Positions 7,529 to 15,162 of a stretch of DNA of 16,801 nt are shown here, in pieces. Position 1 is the stretch's first letter. Each line of letters starts with the position of its first letter. The notes under the pieces were generated by a model, which ran no database searches, had not been told where the DNA came from, and saw only the letters and a program-made list of their open reading frames with translations. The position numbers were made by a program, and so were the translations under genes. This DNA is from Pseudomonadota bacterium (GTDB lineage Bacteria > Pseudomonadota > Gammaproteobacteria > Steroidobacterales > Steroidobacteraceae): assembly GCA_003242275.1 (NCBI GenBank), contig QGUX01000040.1, forward strand, positions 1-16,801, in the 5' to 3' direction.

Positions 7529-8599
7529 TCAGCGCGAGCGGGCCATCGATCCCTCGGCGAAGTTGAACAGCTCCACTGCGAGCACGAGGATCACCGGCCC
7601 GACGATGAAGCCCATCAGCCCGAAGGCGCCGACGCCGCCGATCACGCCGAGGAACACCAGCAGCGTGGGCACGGGCGTGTAGCGGGAAATGATGACCGGG
7701 CGGATGAAATTGTCGGAGGTCGACACGATGCCGCCCCAGACCAGCATGAAGACGGCCCAGCCGAACTTGCCCATGGCGGCGAGGTACAGCACGGCCGGCG
7801 CCCAGACCAGCGCGGCGCCGCCGAAGGGCAGCAGGCCGCACACCGCCGCCAGCACGCCGAACACCACGAAGCCCGGCAGGCCGGCGATGGCGAAGCCGAT
7901 GCCCACCAGCGTGCCCTGCACCAGGGCCGTCAGGCCACAGCCGTAGACCACGGCGCGCAGCACCTTGCCCAGGCGCGACAGCAGCGCGTAGCGGCGGCGC
8001 CTCTCCAGCGGGATCAGCGTCACCGCGCGCGCGAACCAGCTTGCGCCGTCGCGCAGCATGAAGAACAGGATGAACAGCATCACGAAGAAGCGCAGCAGCG
8101 CGCCGGCGGTGCCCAGCACCACGGCCCCGCTGGACTTCGCGATCACGCCCATGGAATCGCGCACCCCCTGGCGCAGGTGCTGCTGCAGGTCGGCCAGGCG
8201 CAGGTCGAAGCGCTCGGCCACCCAGGCCACCGCGCCGGCGATGCGTGGATGTGCTTCAGGGTCGATCCAGCGGGCCGCGTCGAACAGGCTGTTGCCGCCC
8301 TCCACCGAAGCGGTCAGCGAGGCCACCTGCTGGGCGAAGGCCAGCGCCAGCAGCGACAGCGGCACGAAGATGGCGATGGGCGTCAGCGCGGTGAGGATGC
8401 CGGCCGCGGCGGACGGGCGGTTGCCCAGCTTGCGGGTGAGCCGCCGCTGCAGCGGATGCATCAGGAAGGCCAGCACCATCGACCAGGCGATGGGCGAGAC
8501 CAGCCGCCTCAGGATCAGCCACACCGCCAGCAGCACGGCCAGGATCACCGCGGCCGCCAGCCAGCGCTGCAGCATCGAGTTGCTCACCGGCCCGCTCAT
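7529..8599 (-). CDS. AI-2E/PerM-family inner-membrane transporter
   Basis: The protein has 356 residues. It has N-terminal hydrophobic helices (about 10-50), then a further helix (about 65-90), a soluble segment (about 95-150), and a block of C-terminal membrane helices (about 160-345). The end, GFIVGPVILVLAVELFNFAE, is typical of the AI-2E family (PerM, YdiK, TqsA). Members move varied small solutes or ions, including autoinducer-2 in TqsA and Na+/H+ in some others, so the substrate cannot be read from sequence. The ATG at 8599 has a good GGGAG Shine-Dalgarno sequence 7-8 bases upstream; longer in-frame sequence is a shadow of gloB. It lies 26 bases after gloB and 17 bases before uvrD. Confidence 0.9.
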   Translation of the reverse strand: MSGPVSNSMLQRWLAAAVILAVLLAVWLILRRLVSPIAWSMVLAFLMHPLQRRLTRKLGNRPSAAAGILTALTPIAIFVPLSLLALAFAQQVASLTASVEGGNSLFDAARWIDPEAHPRIAGAVAWVAERFDLRLADLQQHLRQGVRDSMGVIAKSSGAVVLGTAGALLRFFVMLFILFFMLRDGASWFARAVTLIPLERRRRYALLSRLGKVLRAVVYGCGLTALVQGTLVGIGFAIAGLPGFVVFGVLAAVCGLLPFGGAALVWAPAVLYLAAMGKFGWAVFMLVWGGIVSTSDNFIRPVIISRYTPVPTLLVFLGVIGGVGAFGLMGFIVGPVILVLAVELFNFAEGSMARSR

Positions 8600-8625
8600 G
8601 CGCTTGCTCCCTTCATGGGGGTCCG

Positions 8626-9420
8626 TCACCACTTGTTGCGCAGGGCGCGCAGCGCCACGAACACCTCGCGCGGCGAGGGCTCCTCCGGCAGGTCGGGGAA
8701 GTGCTCGCGCAGCCCCGCGATGATCTCGGCGTTGCCGAGGCGGAAGAAGGTGTTGATGCGCTTCTCCTCCGCCAGCGTGGTCAGCGGCAGCGCCAGCGGA
8801 TCGGTGGCCGCATGGCGCTCGCGCAACGCCTGCGCCTCGGCATTGCCCGGCTCGCGCGACAGGGTGAAGCCGAGGTTGTTCAGCAGGTAGTCGTGGCCGG
8901 GATACACGCGCGTGGCCTCCGGCAGCCGCGCCAGCCGGGTGGCGAAGGTCTCGTACAGCGCCACCGGGTCGCCGCCGTTGTGGCAGTTGCCCGCGCCGGC
9001 ATTGAACAGCGTGTCGCCGCAGAACAGCGCCGGCGCGGCGGCGTGCGCGAACAGGCACATGTGCGACATGGTGTGGCCGGGCGTGTCCAGGCACTCCAGT
9101 TCGATGCTGCGCCCCACGCGGATGGCATCGCCGTCGGCAAGCCCCACGTCCACGCCGCCGGGAATCAGCGCCGCGGCGCCGGCGTGCGCGAGGATCTTCG
9201 CACCGGTGGCCTCGCGGATCGCGGCGTTGCCGCCCACGTGGTCGTGGTGGTGGTGGGTGTTGAGCACCTGGCGGATGGTCCAGCCCTGCCGCCGCGCGGT
9301 GTCGAGCACGAGGTCCGCGTCCCAGGGATCGATGGCCAGTGCCTCGCCGGTTTCGGTGCACACGACGAGGTAGTGGTAGTTGCGGAGCCGGGTGCCCGGC
9401 CAGAGGCGCTCGACGTGCAC
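8626..9420 (-). CDS. gloB: Hydroxyacylglutathione hydrolase (glyoxalase II) GloB
   Basis: GloB hydrolyses S-lactoylglutathione to lactate and glutathione, the second step of methylglyoxal detoxification in the cytoplasm. The metallo-beta-lactamase metal motif T-H-H-H-H-D-H is at residues 55-61. Further ligands are in DTPGHTMSHMCLF (His) and ALFCGDTLF (Asp), and in the later YPGHDY. The glyoxalase II C-terminal domain follows (about 170-264), with conserved RERHAATDPLALPLTTLAEEKRINTFFR. The 264 residues compare with 251 in E. coli. The start is GTG at 9420, with AGGA 7-8 bases upstream; this Shine-Dalgarno sequence overlaps the TAG of dsbA, so the two are likely coupled. The long C-terminal domain argues against a generic MBL-fold hydrolase. 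Confidence 0.95.
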   Translation of the reverse strand: MHVERLWPGTRLRNYHYLVVCTETGEALAIDPWDADLVLDTARRQGWTIRQVLNTHHHHDHVGGNAAIREATGAKILAHAGAAALIPGGVDVGLADGDAIRVGRSIELECLDTPGHTMSHMCLFAHAAAPALFCGDTLFNAGAGNCHNGGDPVALYETFATRLARLPEATRVYPGHDYLLNNLGFTLSREPGNAEAQALRERHAATDPLALPLTTLAEEKRINTFFRLGNAEIIAGLREHFPDLPEEPSPREVFVALRALRNKW

Positions 9421-9429
9421 GCCCGGATC

Positions 9430-10161
9430 CTATTTCGAGGCGGGCTGCGGCCGGGCCGCGCCCGGCGCCGCGGCGCGCTGCTGCCGCGTGCGCTCCAGGC
9501 CCACGAGGTAGGTGACGAGCTGCTTCATCTCGTCGAGCGTGCCGACGGCGCTGCTCTCGATGCGGTAGCGGCCCGCCACCACGAAGGTGGGCGTGCCGCC
9601 CACGGCCCAGGCCTTGACCAGCTCGTCGGCGTGCGCCTGCGCCTTCTGGCCCTCGGCCGAGCGGGCCTTCTTCAGGAATTCGGCCTCGGTGACGCCGCCC
9701 CCTTTGGCATAGAAGCGGGCGAGATCCTCAAGTGTCGGCGGCGTGCGCCGCGCCTGGCCGGTGGCGGGATCGAACACCGGCACCTCGGCGGTTTCCCAGA
9801 TGCCGGTGAACATGCGCTTGTGGTTGCGTTCGGCGATGCCGAGCAGCTGGGCCGTCACGTGGCCGAGCTGGAAGGTCTTCCACCCCGAATTGAAGCCGGC
9901 ATGCACGTAGGCCATGGCGGCGTCGGCGGGCAGCGCGGATTCGATTTCCTTGACCAGCTCCTGCGCCTGGTAGCAGTGGATGCACAGGTAGGAGAACACC
10001 TCGGCCACCTCGATCCTGCCGGCCGGCACGGTGCCGCTGGCCTGAGGCGCGGGCACGACGTGGTAGTGCGTGCCTTCCTGGAAACGAAGCTGCGCCAGCA
10101 GCGGCGTGGGCAGCAGCAGGACCACCGCCAGCAGCAGGCGGGACAACTTGCGCTCGCTCAT
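9430..10161 (-). CDS. dsbA: Periplasmic thiol:disulfide interchange protein DsbA
   Basis: DsbA oxidises cysteine pairs in proteins arriving in the periplasm and is reoxidised by DsbB. Residues 1-23 are a signal peptide with a basic start (SERKLSR), a Leu-rich core and likely cleavage after LLA at Ala23. The thioredoxin fold carries the active site at Cys60-Ile61-His62-Cys63, within FSYLCIHCYQ. E. coli DsbA has CPHC, so the Pro is replaced by Ile. The cis-Pro loop is Thr190-Pro191 (GGTPTFVV), and the helical insert lies between. The C-terminal ~25 residues are Ala/Arg/Gln-rich and probably disordered. The total of 243 residues is longer than E. coli (208). The start at 10161 has an excellent GGGAGG Shine-Dalgarno sequence. 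The cyoE stop is 19 bases upstream. Confidence 0.94.
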   Translation of the reverse strand: MSERKLSRLLLAVVLLLPTPLLAQLRFQEGTHYHVVPAPQASGTVPAGRIEVAEVFSYLCIHCYQAQELVKEIESALPADAAMAYVHAGFNSGWKTFQLGHVTAQLLGIAERNHKRMFTGIWETAEVPVFDPATGQARRTPPTLEDLARFYAKGGGVTEAEFLKKARSAEGQKAQAHADELVKAWAVGGTPTFVVAGRYRIESSAVGTLDEMKQLVTYLVGLERTRQQRAAAPGAARPQPASK

Positions 10162-10180
10162 CCTTCGACCCTCCCGTCGG

Positions 10181-11089
10181 TCACATCCAGCGCAGCGGCA
10201 GGTAGTGGTCCACCAGCAGCGCCAGGAACAGCCACATCAGGTACTTTACCGAGAAGCGGAACACCTGCATCGGCAGCTCGCGCCGGTCCGAGCGCTTCAG
10301 CCGCACCGCATGGGCCAGGAACAACGCGTTCAGCGCCAGCGACACCACCAGGTAGATCAGCCCGCTCATGCCGGTGAGCCAGGGCAGCAGCGTCACCAGC
10401 ACCAGGATGATGGTGTAGAGCAGCACGTGCAGGCGGGTGAATTCCACCCCGTGCGTCACCGGCAGCATGGGGATGTCGACCTTGGCGTAGTCCTCGCGCC
10501 GTGCGATGGCCAGCGCCCAGAAATGCGGCGGCGTCCAGGCGAAGATGATGAGGAACAGCAGCAGCGCGTGCGGGTCGACGCTGTTGGTGATGGCGGCCCA
10601 GCCCAGCACCGGCGGCGCGGCGCCGGCGGCGCCGCCGATGACGATGTTCTGCGGCGTGGCGCGCTTGAGCCACAGCGTGTAGATCAGCGCGTAGCCGATC
10701 AGCGAGGCGAAGGTCAGCACCGCGGTCAGCGGGTTGACCAGCAGCCACAGCACCAGCATCGACACGATGCCGATCACGATGGCGAAGGTGAGCGCCTGCC
10801 GCTCGGTGAGGTTGCCGGTGGGCAGGGGACGGGTGCGGGTGCGCGCCATGCGGGCGTCGATGCGCGCGTCCAGCAGCTGGTTCAGCGTCGCGGCGCTGGC
10901 GGCCGCCAGCGCGATGCCCAGGTTGCCGAAGAACAGCAGGTCCAGGGGCGGCAGGGTGGGCGTGGCCAGCAGCGAGCCGACGATGGCCGTCAGCACGATC
11001 AGCGCCACCACCCGCGGCTTGGTCAGCGCCAGGTACGAGCGCCAGCGCGAGGTGGCGGGAGCCGTGAGGATGTCGTGGGAGGTCGCCAA
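10181..11089 (-). CDS. cyoE: Protoheme IX farnesyltransferase (heme O synthase) CyoE/CtaB
   Basis: This integral membrane prenyltransferase attaches a farnesyl group to heme B, giving heme O for cytochrome oxidases. The first prenyl-diphosphate motif is N70-x3-D74-x3-D78 with [10 protein letters not shown] following, as in the UbiA superfamily. The second conserved region is [14 protein letters not shown], and the family signature [18 protein letters not shown] is present. About nine hydrophobic helices fill the 302 residues (E. coli CyoE has 296). The start is uncertain: no ATG or GTG precedes the conserved region in frame, and TTG at 11089 is the only usual start codon available, without an obvious Shine-Dalgarno sequence. 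The comF stop is 54 bases upstream. No oxidase subunit gene lies in the window. Confidence 0.95.
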   Translation of the reverse strand: MATSHDILTAPATSRWRSYLALTKPRVVALIVLTAIVGSLLATPTLPPLDLLFFGNLGIALAAASAATLNQLLDARIDARMARTRTRPLPTGNLTERQALTFAIVIGIVSMLVLWLLVNPLTAVLTFASLIGYALIYTLWLKRATPQNIVIGGAAGAAPPVLGWAAITNSVDPHALLLFLIIFAWTPPHFWALAIARREDYAKVDIPMLPVTHGVEFTRLHVLLYTIILVLVTLLPWLTGMSGLIYLVVSLALNALFLAHAVRLKRSDRRELPMQVFRFSVKYLMWLFLALLVDHYLPLRWM

Positions 11090-11143
11090 TGGGATGCCCG
11101 GGACGATGCCTGGCGGCCCGTGGCCGCGCCGGAGCGGGCGATC

Positions 11144-11929
11144 TTACCAGATGGCCCCCGGGCTCCAGGCCGGTGGGCCGGCGGCGGCAACCCCCGGATT
11201 TCCGGGGTGATGGACGGCGACGCCCTGCCCCGGCGCGGGGGCCGCCGGGGGGCCGTGCCGGGGTGTGCGGGCACAGCACCACAGCTCCACCCGGCGGATC
11301 CCGGCGGCCTGCAGCGCCGCCATCGCGGCCAGCGCCGTGCTGCCCGTGGTGAGCACGTCGTCGAGCAGGGCGATGTGGCGCGGCGGATCGGCCAGCATCG
11401 GCGCGACGAAGGCACCGGCCAGGTTGCGGGTTCGGGCATGGGCGGCCAGCGTGCTCTGGGCCGTGCCCGCCCGCACCCGCCGGAGCAGGTCGGTGCGCAC
11501 CGGCAGGGGGCCGCCGCCGGCGGTGCGCAGGCGCCGGGCGGCATGGCGGGCGATCAGCAGCGTCTGGCAGAAGCCCCGCTCGCGCAGCCGCGAGACATGC
11601 AGCGGCATGGGCACCACGCACTCGGGCAGGGGCCGGCCGGACCCCGTGAGCGCCCGCGCCAGCAGCATCCCCAGCACGCGCGCGGCGGCGATGTCGTGCT
11701 GGAACTTCAGCCGCAGGATCATCTGGTCCACCGGGTCCTCGTAGCGGAACAGGCAGAAGGCGGACTCGAAGGGTGGCGGCTCGGGCTCCGCGCGCGGGCA
11801 GGCGGCCTCGCAGTGGGGACACAGGTCGAGGCCCCAGGGCTCGTCCACCTGCTGCCCCTCGCCGCCGCAGAGCAGGCAGACCGGCGGGGCGATCAGTCGG
11901 CCGAGCCAGGGCGGTAGGCGCAGTGGCAT
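11144..11929 (-). CDS. comF: ComF-family phosphoribosyltransferase-like protein
   Basis: ComF proteins take part in DNA uptake during natural transformation, probably handling incoming single strands in the cytoplasm. An N-terminal zinc-binding pair of CxxC motifs is seen at Cys18/Cys21 and Cys37/Cys40. The phosphoribosyltransferase-like part follows, with [18 protein letters not shown] (about 62-79), the conserved [18 protein letters not shown] (about 105-122) and the PRPP-loop motif [11 protein letters not shown] (188-198). ComF proteins usually end near VELWCCART; here about 40 further residues, rich in Pro, Gly and Ala, follow residue 221. The ATG at 11929 gives the expected N-terminus [10 protein letters not shown], but its Shine-Dalgarno sequence is poor. 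It heads the minus-strand gene run and diverges from bioB. Confidence 0.9.
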   Translation of the reverse strand: MPLRLPPWLGRLIAPPVCLLCGGEGQQVDEPWGLDLCPHCEAACPRAEPEPPPFESAFCLFRYEDPVDQMILRLKFQHDIAAARVLGMLLARALTGSGRPLPECVVPMPLHVSRLRERGFCQTLLIARHAARRLRTAGGGPLPVRTDLLRRVRAGTAQSTLAAHARTRNLAGAFVAPMLADPPRHIALLDDVLTTGSTALAAMAALQAAGIRRVELWCCARTPRHGPPAAPAPGQGVAVHHPGNPGVAAAGPPAWSPGAIW

Positions 11930-12020
11930 GGGGCGAGCATCGGTGCCGGCGCGCGGCCGCGGGGAGGGCATATCGGGTGGAAACGCCCGCGAACAGGTGG
12001 AACGTCCAACCTCGGGCAAA

Positions 12021-12053
12021 TTGTCAACTTGCGCCGTGACCTGCAGTTGACAG
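12021..12053. promoter_or_regulatory. Candidate BirA (biotin repressor) operator
   Basis: TTGTCAACT (12021-12029) and AGTTGACAG (12045-12053) form an inverted repeat separated by 15 bases, with 8 consecutive bases (TGTCAACT/AGTTGACA) perfectly matched. The known E. coli bioO form is TTGTAAACC-spacer-GGTTTACAA with about 15-16 bases between half-sites. The half-site start TTGT, the length and the spacing agree. The position between divergent comF and bioB, upstream of a complete bio operon, fits repression by BirA with biotinyl-5'-AMP. Binding is inferred. Confidence 0.8.
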
Positions 12054-12075
12054 TCCGTGTGCGCCCCCCGACCAT
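12047..12075 (+). promoter_or_regulatory. Possible bioB promoter inside the operator
   Basis: The right operator arm contains a perfect -35 hexamer, TTGACA (12047-12052). Seventeen bases further on is GACCAT (12070-12075), a weak -10 match (3 of 6). BirA bound to the operator would cover the -35 box. Such a promoter would start RNA near 12082, which is at or after the two candidate bioB start codons. Confidence 0.3.
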
Positions 12076-13117
12076 GCCGCGCATGAGCGCACCTGCCGAA
12101 CATCTTCCCGCCAGCCCCGCCGCCCGTCCCGCCACCGAACGCCATGACTGGCGCATCGAGGAGGTGGAGGCGCTGTTCGACCTGCCCTTCATGGACCTCC
12201 TGTTCCGGGCCCAGCAGGTGCATCGCGCGCACCATGCGCCGAACCGGGTGCAGATGAGCACGCTGCTGTCGATCAAGACCGGCGGCTGCCCAGAGGACTG
12301 TGCCTACTGCCCGCAGAGCGTGCATTACGACACCGGCGTGGCCCGCGAGGAGCTCATGCCGGTGGAGGCCGTGGTGGAGGCCGCGCGGCGCGCGCAGGCC
12401 GCCGGCGCCACCCGCTTCTGCATGGGCGCGGCCTTCCGCTCGCCCAGGAAGAAGGACATCGAGCGCATCGCCACCATCATCCGCGAGGTGCGCGCGCTGG
12501 GCATCGAGACCTGCGCCACGCTGGGCATGCTCACGCCTGAGCAGGCCGCGGAGCTGAAGGACGCGGGCCTCGACTACTACAACCACAATGTCGACACCTC
12601 CGAGGAGTACTACTCGCGCATCATCTCCACCCGCACCTACCAGCACCGGCTCGACACGCTGGCGGCGGTTCGCGAGGCGGGACTGAAGGTGTGCAGCGGC
12701 GGCATCGTCGGCATGGGCGAGACGCGGCGCGACCGCGCGGCCATGCTGGCCACGCTGGCCAACCTGCCCGAGCACCCGAACAGCGTGCCCATCAACCAGC
12801 TCGTGCAGGTGAAGGGCACGCCGCTGGCGGACGGTCCGCAGGCTGATACCGGCGTGGACGGCTTCGAGTTCGTGCGCACCATCGCGGTGGCGCGCATCCT
12901 GATGCCCAAGGCGCAGGTGCGCCTGTCGGCCGGGCGCGAGTCGATGAGCGACGAGCTGCAGGCGCTGGCCTTCCTGGCCGGCGCGAACTCCATCTTCTAC
13001 GGCGAGAAGCTGCTCACCACCGGCAATCCGGACGTGGAGCGCGATCGCGCGCTGCTCGCGCGGCTGGGCATGGAGGCCGAGACCCAGGAGCAGACCGACG
13101 CGCGCGGCTGCTGCTGA
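12074..13117 (+). CDS. bioB: Biotin synthase BioB
   Basis: BioB is a radical SAM enzyme that inserts sulfur into dethiobiotin, the last step of biotin synthesis. From the ATG at 12074 (347 residues; E. coli 346), the [4Fe-4S] ligands are Cys72, Cys76 and Cys79 in [12 protein letters not shown]. The [2Fe-2S] ligands are Cys116 (RFCMGAA), Cys147 (ETCATLG), Cys207 (KVCSGG) and the Arg in [18 protein letters not shown] and [14 protein letters not shown] are also typical. It ends unusually with GCC, two adjacent Cys. The start is uncertain: ATG 12074 and ATG 12083 are in frame and neither has a clear Shine-Dalgarno sequence. An upstream TTG at 12029 would lie inside the operator and is unlikely. 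It is the first gene of bioBFHCD; bioF begins 27 bases after its stop. Confidence 0.96.
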   Translation: MPRMSAPAEHLPASPAARPATERHDWRIEEVEALFDLPFMDLLFRAQQVHRAHHAPNRVQMSTLLSIKTGGCPEDCAYCPQSVHYDTGVAREELMPVEAVVEAARRAQAAGATRFCMGAAFRSPRKKDIERIATIIREVRALGIETCATLGMLTPEQAAELKDAGLDYYNHNVDTSEEYYSRIISTRTYQHRLDTLAAVREAGLKVCSGGIVGMGETRRDRAAMLATLANLPEHPNSVPINQLVQVKGTPLADGPQADTGVDGFEFVRTIAVARILMPKAQVRLSAGRESMSDELQALAFLAGANSIFYGEKLLTTGNPDVERDRALLARLGMEAETQEQTDARGCC

Positions 13118-13144
13118 AGCGACAACGCGCCGGAGGGCGCCCTG

Positions 13145-14350
13145 ATGAAACGCGGTGCGACGTCGGTCGCCCAGGCGCTGCAGAAGCTCGCCGCGCGCGG
13201 CGAACTGCGCCTGCGCCGCTGCGTGGAGGCGCTGGAGGGCGCGGCAGCGGCCGCGCCCGTGGTCGGCGGGCAGCGGCTGCTGAACTTCTGCAGCAACGAC
13301 TACCTGGGCCTTGCCGGCGATGCGCGCGTCGCGGAGGCGATGGCGCGGGCCGCGCGCCGCTGGGGCGCGGGATCGGGCGCCGCCCACCTGGTCAGCGGGC
13401 ACAGCCAGGAACACCATGCACTGGAGGAGGAGCTGGCGGAGTTCACCGGCCGCGAACGCGCGCTGCTGTTCTCCACCGGTTACATGGCCAATGCCGGCGT
13501 GATCGGCGCCTTCGCCGGGCGTGGCGAAGTGGTGCTCGGGGACCGGCTCAACCATGCCTCGCTGATCGACGGCGCGCTGCAGTGTGGCGCGCGGCTGCTG
13601 CGCTATCGCCATGCCGACGCGGAGCATGCGGCCGCCATCGCCGCGGAGCACGGCACGAAGCTGGCGCTGGTGGTCACCGACGGCGTGTTCAGCATGGATG
13701 GCGACGTGGCGCCGCTGGCGGGACTGGCGGAAGTGGCACGGCGGCACTCGGCCTGGCTGATGGTCGACGACGCGCACGGCCTCGGCGTGCTCGGCGCGCG
13801 GGGACGCGGTTCGCTGGAGCAGGCCGGGCTCGATGCCGCGCAGGTGCCGCTGCTGGTGGGCACGCTGGGCAAGGCCTTCGGCAGCTTCGGTGCCTTCGTG
13901 GCCGGTGATCGCGACGTGGTCGAGTACGTGATGCAGCGGGCGCGCAGCTACCTGTTCACCACGGCGCTGCCGCCGGCGGTGGCCGCGGCCACGCGTGCGT
14001 CGCTGCGCATCGCGCGCGAGGAAGGCTGGCGGCGGACCGAGGTGGCGGCGCGCGTGGCGCAGTTCCGCGCCGGCGCCGCGCAGCTCGGCCTTGCGCTGAT
14101 GGAATCGGCCACGCCCATCCAGCCCGTGCCCGTGTCCGGCGCGGCGGCCTGCATGGACGCCAGCGAGGCGCTGCGGAAGAAGGGATTCTGGGTCAGCGGC
14201 ATCCGCCATCCCACCGTGCCAAGGGGTGCCGAACGGCTGCGCGTCACGCTGTCCGCGGCGCACACGCCGGCGCAGGTGGATGCGCTGCTGGCGGCATTGT
14301 CGGAAGTGCTGCGCATGCCTGCATGCGACACGCAGGGCGGTGCCGCATGA
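13145..14350 (+). CDS. bioF: 8-amino-7-oxononanoate synthase BioF
   Basis: BioF condenses pimeloyl-ACP (or pimeloyl-CoA) with alanine to give KAPA. It belongs to the PLP-dependent alpha-oxoamine synthase family. The PLP Lys is Lys243 in GTLGKAFGSFG. The cofactor-ring Asp is in VDDAHGLGVLG (about 208-215). NFCSNDYLGL (47-56), HLVSGHSQEHHALE (81-94) and GDRLNHASLIDG (132-143) are typical substrate and cofactor positions. The 401 residues compare with 384 in E. coli; the extra residues are mostly at the N-terminal Ala-rich loop (32-38) and the C-terminus. The ATG has GGAGG 8 bases upstream, the best Shine-Dalgarno sequence in this operon. The stop overlaps the bioH start as ATGA. Confidence 0.96.
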   Translation: MKRGATSVAQALQKLAARGELRLRRCVEALEGAAAAAPVVGGQRLLNFCSNDYLGLAGDARVAEAMARAARRWGAGSGAAHLVSGHSQEHHALEEELAEFTGRERALLFSTGYMANAGVIGAFAGRGEVVLGDRLNHASLIDGALQCGARLLRYRHADAEHAAAIAAEHGTKLALVVTDGVFSMDGDVAPLAGLAEVARRHSAWLMVDDAHGLGVLGARGRGSLEQAGLDAAQVPLLVGTLGKAFGSFGAFVAGDRDVVEYVMQRARSYLFTTALPPAVAAATRASLRIAREEGWRRTEVAARVAQFRAGAAQLGLALMESATPIQPVPVSGAAACMDASEALRKKGFWVSGIRHPTVPRGAERLRVTLSAAHTPAQVDALLAALSEVLRMPACDTQGGAA

Positions 14351-15162
14351 ACCGCCCACCGCTGCACGTGGATGCGGCGCCGTCCACTGGCAATGTCGCG
14401 GACGGCGCGATGCCGCTGGTGCTGCTGCATGGCTGGGGCATGAACCTGCGTGCGTTCGATCCGCTGCGCGCGGCGTTGCCGGAAGTGGAAACCCGGGCCA
14501 TCGACCTGCCGGGCCATGGCAGGAGCCCCTGGTGGCCCGGCGCCGCATCGTTCCAGGAGTTGTGCGAGGCGGTGCTGGCAGCCCTGCCGCCGCGCTGCCA
14601 CCTGCTCGGCTGGTCGCTGGGCGGCAAGGTGGCGCTGGCGCTGGCGGCGCGGCATCCCGCGCGCATCGCGAGGCTGGTGCTGCTCGCGGCGACGCCGAAG
14701 TTCGCGCAGGCGCCCGACTGGCCGCATGGCATGCCGGAGCCGTCCATGCGTGCCTTCCGCGCGGTGCTGGAGCAGGACTGGCGGCAGACGCTGGAGGATT
14801 TCATCTGGCTGCAGGTGCGCGGCACGCGCGAGGCCGACGAGGTGGCGCAGGCGCTGTCCGCCGCGCTGCTGGCGCACGGCGAGCCGCGGCGCGAGGCCCT
14901 GCTGGCCGGCATGGCCCTGCTCGAGCAGGTGGACCTGCGCCCGCTGGTGCCGCAGGTCGTGCAGCCCGCGCTGGTCATCGCCGGGCGGAACGATCGCGTG
15001 ACGGCGCCGGATGCGGCCGGCTGGCTGGCCGCGAACCTGCCGCGCGCGCGGCTCCACGTGGTGCCCCGCGCCGGCCACGCGCCGCATCTCTCGCATGCGC
15101 TGGAACTGGCGGAGCTGCTGCGGCCGTTCGTCACCGCGCCGGCGGAGGAAGCACCCGCGTGA
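14347..15162 (+). CDS. bioH: Pimeloyl-ACP methyl ester carboxylesterase BioH
   Basis: BioH removes the methyl group from pimeloyl-ACP methyl ester, ending the disguised chain-extension cycle begun by BioC. The alpha/beta-hydrolase features are the oxyanion-hole HGWGMN (28-33), the nucleophile Ser90 in GWSLGG, Asp216 in GRNDRV and His244 in AGHAPHLSH. These match E. coli BioH (HGWGLN, GWSLGG, GHAP). The 271 residues compare with 256. The ATG at 14347 overlaps the bioF stop (ATGA); another in-frame start at 14323 lies inside bioF and is less likely. Position between bioF and bioC separates this from other small esterases. The stop overlaps the GTG of bioC. Confidence 0.94.
   Translation: MNRPPLHVDAAPSTGNVADGAMPLVLLHGWGMNLRAFDPLRAALPEVETRAIDLPGHGRSPWWPGAASFQELCEAVLAALPPRCHLLGWSLGGKVALALAARHPARIARLVLLAATPKFAQAPDWPHGMPEPSMRAFRAVLEQDWRQTLEDFIWLQVRGTREADEVAQALSAALLAHGEPRREALLAGMALLEQVDLRPLVPQVVQPALVIAGRNDRVTAPDAAGWLAANLPRARLHVVPRAGHAPHLSHALELAELLRPFVTAPAEEAPA

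Noticed and set aside
5361..7682. 773-codon plus-strand open frame opposite uvrD
   Set aside because: It is antisense to all uvrD helicase motifs and its translation has no recognised fold.
11192..11207. CCCCGG-ATTT-CCGGGG perfect hairpin as a terminator
   Set aside because: It lies inside the comF coding tail and has no T run on either strand.
11995..12012. Imperfect dyad AGGTGGA-ACG-TCCAACCT next to the BirA site, as a second operator
   Set aside because: The arms differ by a bulge and match no known site; chance is likely.
12029..12073. TTG at 12029 as the bioB start
   Set aside because: It falls inside the operator, lacks a Shine-Dalgarno sequence, and adds residues absent from E. coli BioB.
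11930..14548. Minus-strand upstream extension of the comF frame opposite bioB and bioF
   Set aside because: The true ComF starts at 11929 with its zinc motif. The extension is a shadow of bioB/bioF with no domain.
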